DNA of 64,000 nucleotides. Origin: Halisarca cf. caerulea (taxonomy: Eukaryota > Porifera > Demospongiae > Chondrillida > Halisarcidae). The position numbers and the translations under genes are program-made. Within the stretch, counting starts at the first letter, position 1, and each line of letters opens with the position of its first letter. The notes beneath the pieces were generated by a model. It saw only the letters and a list, made by a program, of their open reading frames with translations. It ran no database searches and was not told the origin of the DNA. The stretch lies in the NCBI GenBank assembly GCA_963170055.1, contig CAUJGJ010000304.1, positions 504,001 to 568,000 of the forward strand. The letters run 5' to 3'. This document shows, piece by piece, positions 57,101-64,000 of this stretch.

Positions 57101-60100
57101 TTTCTTAGAAAGTTAAAATTACTATTTCATTTGTCATATCTTAGGAACTTTGTCAATTTTGCGCTTTGCTTAATTTTAAAGATATGTTTCTAAAATTGTC
57201 TTTGCGATAAAACTTATTGAAACTTTGTAACATTTTAAACTTAACTTTCTTAGAAAGTTCAAATTACTATTTCATTTGTCATATCTTAGGAACTTTGCCA
57301 ATTTTGCGCTTTGCTTAATTTTAAAGTTATGTTTCTAAAATTGTCTTTGCGATAAAACTTATTGAAACTTTGTAACATTTTAAACTTAACTTTCTTAGAA
57401 AGTTAAAATTACTATTTCATTTGTCATATCTTAGGAACTTTGCCAATTTTGCGCTTTGCTTAATTTTAAAGGTATGTTTCTAAAATTGTCTTTGCGATAA
57501 AACTTATTGAAACTTTGTAACATTTTAAACTTAACTTTCTTAGAAAGTTCAAATTACTATTTCATTTGTCATATCTTAGGAACTTTGCCAATTTTGCGCT
57601 TTGCTTAATTTTAAAGGTATGTTTCTAAAATTTTCTTTGCGATAAAACTTATTGAAACTTTGTAACATTTTAAACTTAACTTTCTTAGAAAGTTAAAATT
57701 ACTATTTCATTTGTCATATCTTAGGAACTTTGCCAATTTTGCACTTTGCTTAATTTTAAAGTTATGTTTCTAAAATTGTCTTTGCGATAAAACTTATTGA
57801 AACTTTGTAACATTTTAAACTTAACTTTCTTAGAAAGTTCAAATTACTATTTCATTTGTCATATCTTAGGAACTTTGCCAATTTTGCGCTTTGCTTAATT
57901 TTAAAGATATGTTTCTAAAATTGTCTTTGCGATAAAACTTATTGAAACTTTGTAACATTTTAAACTTAACTTTCTTAGAAAGTTCAAATTTCTATTTCAT
58001 TTGTCATATCTTAGGAACTTTGCCAATTTTGCGCTTTGCTTAATTTTAAAGTTATGTTTCTAAAATTGTCTTTGCGATAAAACTTATTGAAACTTTGTAA
58101 CATTTTAAACTTAACTTTCTTAGAAAGTTAAAATTACTATTTCATTTGTCATATCTTAGCAACTTTGCCAATTTTGCACTTTCCTTAATTTTAAAGTTAT
58201 GTTTCTAAAATTGTCTTTGCGATAAAACTTATTGAAACTTTGTAACATTTTAAACTTAACTTTCTTAGAAAGTTCAAATTACTATTTCATTTGTCATATC
58301 TTAGGAACTTTGCCAATTTTGCGCTTTGCTTAATTTTAAAGATATGTTTCTAAAATTGTCTTTGCGATAAAACTTATTGAAACTTTGTAACATTTTAAAC
58401 TTAACTTTCTTAGAAAGTTCAAATTACTATTTGATTTGTCATATCTTAGGAACTTTGCCAATTTTGCGCTTTGCTTAATTTTAAAGTTATGTTTCTAAAA
58501 TTGTCTTTGCGATAAAACTTATTGAAACTTTGTAACATTTTAAACTTAACTTTCTTAGAAAGTTCAAATTACTATTTCATTTGTCATATCTTAGGAACTT
58601 TGCCAATTTTGCGCTTTGCTTAATTTTAAAGATATGTTTCTAAAATTGTCTTTGCGATAAAACTTATTGAAACTTTGTAACATTTTAAACTTAACTTTCT
58701 TAGAAAGTTCAAATTACTATTTCATTTGTCATATCTTAGGAACTTTGTCAATTTTGCGCTTTGCTTAATTTTAAAGATATGTTTCTAAAATTGTCTTTGC
58801 GATAAAACTTATTGAAACTTTGTAACATTTTAAACTTAACTTTCTTAGAAAGTTAAAATTACTATTTCATTTGTCATATCTTAGGAACTTTGTCAATTTT
58901 GCGCTTTGCTTAATTTTAAAGATATGTTTCTAAAATTGTCTTTGCGATAAAACTTATTGAAACTTTGTAACATTTTAAACTTAACTTTCTTAGAAAGTTA
59001 AAATTACTATTTCATTTGTCATATCTTAGGAACTTTGCCAATTTTGCACTTTGCTTAATTTTAAAGTTATGTTTCTAAAATTGTCTTTGCGATAAAACTT
59101 ATTGAAACTTTGTAACATTTTAAACTTAACTTTCTTAGAAAGTTAAAATTACTATTTCATTTGTCATATCTTAGCAACTTTGCCAATTTTGCACTTTGCT
59201 TAATTTTAAAGTTATGTTTCTAAAATTGTCTTTGCGATAAAACTTATTGAAACTTTGCAACATTTTAAACTTAACTTTCTTAGAAAGTTAAAATTACTAT
59301 TTCATTTGTCATATCTTAGGAACTTTGTCAATTTTGCGCTTTGCTTAATTTTAAAGATATGTTTCTAAAATTGTCTTTGCGATAAAACTTATTGAAACTT
59401 TGTAACATTTTAAACTTAACTTTCTTAGAAAGTTCAAATTACTATTTCATTTGTCATATCTTAGGAACTTTGCCAATTTTGCGCTTTGCTTAATTTTAAA
59501 GTTATGTTTCTAAAATTGTCTTTGCGATAAAACTTATTGAAACTTTGTAACATTTTAAACTTAACTTTCTTAGAAAGTTAAAATTACTATTTCATTTGTC
59601 ATATCTTAGGAACTTTGCCAATTTTGCGCTTTGCTTAATTTTAAAGGTATGTTTCTAAAATTGTCTTTGCGATAAAACTTATTGAAACTTTGTAACATTT
59701 TAAACTTAACTTTCTTAGAAAGTTCAAATTACTATTTCATTTGTCATATCTTAGGAACTTTGCCAATTTTGCGCTTTGCTTAATTTTAAAGGTATGTTTC
59801 TAAAATTGTCTTTGCGATAAAACTTATTGAAACTTTGTAACATTTTAAACTTAACTTTCTTAGAAAGTTAAAATTACTATTTCATTTGTCATATCTTAGG
59901 AACTTTGCCAATTTTGCACTTTGCTTAATTTTAAAGTTATGTTTCTAAAATTGTCTTTGCGATAAAACTTATTGAAACTTTGTAACATTTTAAACTTAAC
60001 TTTCTTAGAAAGTTCAAATTACTATTTCATTTGTCATATCTTAGGAACTTTGCCAATTTTGCGCTTTGCTTAATTTTAAAGATATGTTTCTAAAATTGTC

Positions 60101-63100
60101 TTTGCGATAAAACTTATTGAAACTTTGTAACATTTTAAACTTAACTTTCTTAGAAAGTTAAAATTACTATTTCATTTGTCATATCTTAGCAAGTTTGCCA
60201 ATTTTGCACTTTGCTTAATTTTAAAGTTATGTTTCTAAAATTGTCTTTGCGATAAAACTTATTGAAACTTTGTAACATTTTAAACTTAACTTTCTTAGAA
60301 AGTTCAAATTACTATTTCATTTGTCATATCTTAGGAACTTTGCCAATTTTGCGCTTTGCTTAATTTTAAAGATATGTTTCTAAAATTGTCTTTGCGATAA
60401 AACTTATTGAAACTTTGTAACATTTTAAACTTAACTTTCTTAGAAAGTTAAAATTACTATTTCATTTGTCATATCTTAGGAACTTTGCCAATTTTGCGCT
60501 TTGCTTAATTTTAAAGTTATGTTTCTAAAATTGTCTTTGCGATAAAACTTATTGAAACTTTGTAACATTTTAAACTTAACTTTCTTAGAAAGTTAAAATT
60601 ACTATTTCATTTGTCATATCTTAGCAACTTTGCCAATTTTGCACTTTCCTTAATTTTAAAGTTATGTTTCTAAAATTGTCTTTGCGATAAAACTTATTGA
60701 AACTTTGTAACATTTTAAACTTAACTTTCTTAGAAAGTTCAAATTACTATTTCATTTGTCATATCTTAGGAACTTTGTCAATTTTGCGCTTTGCTTAATT
60801 TTGAAGATATGTTTCTAAAATTGTCTTTGCGATAAAACTTATTGAAACTTTGTAACATTTTAAACTTAACTTTCTTAGAAAGTTCAAATTACTATTTGAT
60901 TTGTCATATCTTAGGAACTTTGCCAATTTTGCGCTTTGCTTAATTTTAAAGTTATGTTTCTAAAATTGTCTTTGCGATAAAACTTATTGAAACTTTGTAA
61001 CATTTTAAACTTAACTTTCTTAGAAAGTTCAAATTACTATTTCATTTGTCATATCTTAGGAACTTTGCCAATTTTGCGCTTTGCTTAATTTTAAAGATTT
61101 GTTTCTAAAATTGTCTTTGCGATAAAACTTATTGAAACTTTGTAACATTTTAAACTTAACTTTCTTCGAAAGTTAAAATTACTATTTCATTTGTCATATC
61201 TTAGGAACTTTGCCAATTTTGCGCTTTGCTTAATTTTAAAGATATGTTTCTAAAATTGTCTTTGCGATAAAACTTATTGAAACTTTGTAACATTTTAAAC
61301 TTAACTTTCTTAGAAAGTTAAAATTACTATTTCATTTGTCATATCTTAGGAACTTTGTCAATTTTGCGCTTTGCTTAATTTTAAAGATATGTTTCTAAAA
61401 TTGTCTTTGCGATAAAACTTATTGAAACTTTGTAACATTTTAAACTTAACTTTCTTAGAAAGTTAAAATTACTATTTCATTTGTCATATCTTAGGAACTT
61501 TGCCAATTTTGCGCTTTGCTTAATTTTAAAGTTATGTTTCTAAAATTGTCTTTGCGATAAAACTTATTGAAACTTTGTAACATTTTAAACTTAACTTTCT
61601 TAGAAAGTTAAAATTACTATTTCATTTGTCATATCTTAGCAACTTTGCCAATTTTGCGCTTTGCTAAATTTTAAAGTTATGTTTCTAAAATTGTCTTTGC
61701 GATAAAACTTATTGAAACTTTGTAACATTTTAAACTTAACTTTCTTAGAAAGTTAAAATTACTATTTCATTTGTCATATCTTAGGAACTTTGCCAATTTT
61801 GCGCTTTGCTTAATTTTAAAGTTATGTTTCTAAAATTGTCTTTGCGATAAAACTTATTGAAACTTTGTAACATTTTAAACTTAACTTTCTTAGAAAGTTA
61901 AAATTACTATTTCATTTGTCATATCTTAGCAACTTTGCCAATTTTGCGCTTTGCTAAATTTTAAAGTTATGTTTCTAAAATTGTCTTTGCGATAAAACTT
62001 ATTGAAACTTTGTAACATTTTAAACTTAACTTTCTTAGAAAGTTAAAATTACTATTTCATTTGTCAAATCTTAGGAACTTTGCCAATTTTGCGCTTTGCT
62101 TAATTTTAAAGATATGTTTCTAAAATTGTCTTTGCGATAAAACTTATTGAAACTTTGTAACATTTTAAACTTAACTTTCTTAGAAAGTTAAAATTACTAT
62201 TTCATTTGTCATATCTTAGGAACTTTGTCAATTTTGCGCTTTGCTTAATTTTAAAGATATGTTTCTAAAATTGTCTTTGCGATAAAACTTATTGAAACTT
62301 TGTAACATTTTAAACTTAACTTTCTTAGAAAGTTAAAATTACTATTTCATTTGTCATATCTTAGGAACTTTGCCAATTTTGCACTTTGCTTAATTTTAAA
62401 GTTATGTTTCTAAAATTGTCTTTGCGATAAAACTTATTGAAACTTTGTAACATTTTAAACTTAACTTTCTTAGAAAGTTAAAATTACTATTTCATTTGTC
62501 AAATCTTAGGAACTTTGCCAATTTTGCGCTTTGCTTAATTTTAAAGATATGTTTCTAAAATTGTCTTTGCGATAAAACTTATTGAAACTTTGTAACATTT
62601 TAAACTTAACTTTCTTAGAAAGTTAAAATTACTATTTCATTTGTCATATCTTAGGAACTTTGCCAATTTTGCACTTTGCTTAATTTTAAAGTTATGTTTC
62701 TAAAATTGTCTTTGCGATAAAACTTATTGAAACTTTGTAACATTTTAAACTTAACTTTCTTAGAAAGTTAAAATTACTATTTCATTTGTCAAATCTTAGG
62801 AACTTTGCCAATTTTGCGCTTTGCTTAATTTTAAAGATATGTTTCTAAAATTGTCTTTGCGATAAAACTTATTGAAACTTTGTAACATTTTAAACTTAAC
62901 TTTCTTAGAAAGTTAAAATTACTATTTCATTTGTCATATCTTAGGAACTTTGCCAATTTTGCGCTTTGCTTAATTTTAAAGATATGTTTCTAAAATTGTC
63001 TTTGCGATAAAACTTATTGAAACTTTGTAACATTTTAAACTTAACTTTCTTAGAAAGTTCAAATTACTATTTCATTTGTCATATCTTAGGAACTTTGCCA

Positions 63101-64000
63101 ATTTTGCGCTTTGCTTAATTTTAAAGTTATGTTTCTAAAATTGTCTTTGCGATAAAACTTATTGAAACTTTGTAACATTTTAAACTTAACTTTCTTAGAA
63201 AGTTAAAATTACTATTTCATTTGTCATATCTTAGCAACTTTGCCAATTTTGCACTTTGCTTAATTTTAAAGTTATGTTTCTAAAATTGTCTTTGCGATAA
63301 AACTTATTGAAACTTTGTAACATTTTAAACTTAACTTTCTTAGAAAGTTAAAATTACTATTTCATTTGTCATATCTTAGGAACTTTGTCAATTTTGCGCT
63401 TTGCTTAATTTTAAAGATATGTTTCTAAAATTGTCTTTGCGATAAAACTTATTGAAACTTTGTAACATTTTAAACTTAACTTTCTTAGAAAGTTAAAATT
63501 ACTATTTCATTTGTCATATCTTAGGAACTTTGCCAATTTTGCACTTTGCTTAATTTTAAAGTTATGTTTCTAAAATTGTCTTTGCGATAAAACTTATTGA
63601 AACTTTGTAACATTTTAAACTTAACTTTCTTAGAAAGTTCAAATTACTATTTCATTTGTCATATCTTAGGAACTTTGCCAATTTTGCGCTTTGCTTAATT
63701 TTAAAGGTATGTTTCTAAAATTGTCTTTGCGATAAAACTTATTGAAACTTTGTAACATTTTAAACTTAACTTTCTTAGAAAGTTCAAATTACTATTTCAT
63801 TTGTCATATCTTAGGAACTTTGCCAATTTTGCGCTTTGCTTAATTTTAAAGATATGTTTCTAAAATTGTCTTTGCGATAAAACTTATTGAAACTTTGTAA
63901 CATTTTAAACTTAACTTTCTTAGAAAGTTCAAATTACTATTTCATTTTCATATCTTAGGAACTTTGCCAATTTTGCGCTTTGCTTAATTTTAAAGATATG
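42176..64000 (-). repeat. Satellite A, right array, 145-bp monomer, minus orientation
   Basis: About 150 tandem monomers whose reverse complement is the consensus of the left array. The first ~800 bp are diverged; the interior is highly uniform. Three main variants (AAAGTTATG, AAAGATATG, AAAGGTATG) are mixed. Rarer markers show longer periods: a doubled TTTGTCA at 50167 and 52639, and TTTATCATA at 51914 and 54386, both 2472 bp apart. A 25-bp deletion monomer lies at 44671, 46384, 48530 and 49230. No reading frame is open. The array continues past the window end. Confidence 0.98.

Overview
The window looks like repeat-dense, AT-rich DNA from an invertebrate animal. A demosponge-like or other early-branching metazoan genome is my best guess, because it carries Tigger/pogo DNA transposons, single-ORF non-LTR retrotransposons with a C-terminal nuclease, and CR1/L2-like reverse transcriptases. 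I cannot name the species. I see no host protein gene, tRNA, rRNA or CRISPR array. The only two intact long reading frames belong to transposons.

Layout. Positions 1-9945 are a mosaic of two old satellite families, called C (560-5945) and B (5946-9945), each with a monomer near 145 bp. They are interrupted by a complete Tigger element with an intact transposase (2788-4749), a 322-bp MITE (5268-5589) and a 1.65-kb TA-flanked element with short inverted ends (7387-9037). Positions 9946-25470 are a homogeneous tandem array of a third ~145-bp satellite, A, about 105 monomers, broken by a 200-N gap. Positions 42176-64000 hold the same satellite A in the opposite orientation, about 150 monomers, running off the window end.

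Between the opposed arrays lies a ~16.7-kb non-satellite core (25471-42175). Its shoulders are also inverted relative to each other: 25445-25590 pairs with 42075-42225, and 26612-27092 pairs with 40001-40482. The whole locus is therefore one large interrupted inverted repeat with its axis near 33.5-33.8 kb. The core is full of retrotransposons. There are three fragments of a restriction-like-endonuclease (RLE) element B, two of which end in poly-C. A CR1/L2-like reverse transcriptase is split by a second retrotransposon on the minus strand. A complete RLE element A, with an intact 1015-aa ORF, is flanked by (TAA)n, next to a 5'-truncated sister copy also in (TAA)n. Foldback elements and several near-perfect hairpins are also present.

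The genes do not form a pathway. The most notable feature is the architecture: inverted arrays of a nucleosome-length, higher-order-repeated satellite with a dyad in every monomer, flanking a transposon-filled core. This resembles inverted-repeat regional centromeres or another specialised heterochromatic locus, but that is an inference from layout only. Monomer variants differ between the two arms, which argues against a simple fold-back assembly error.
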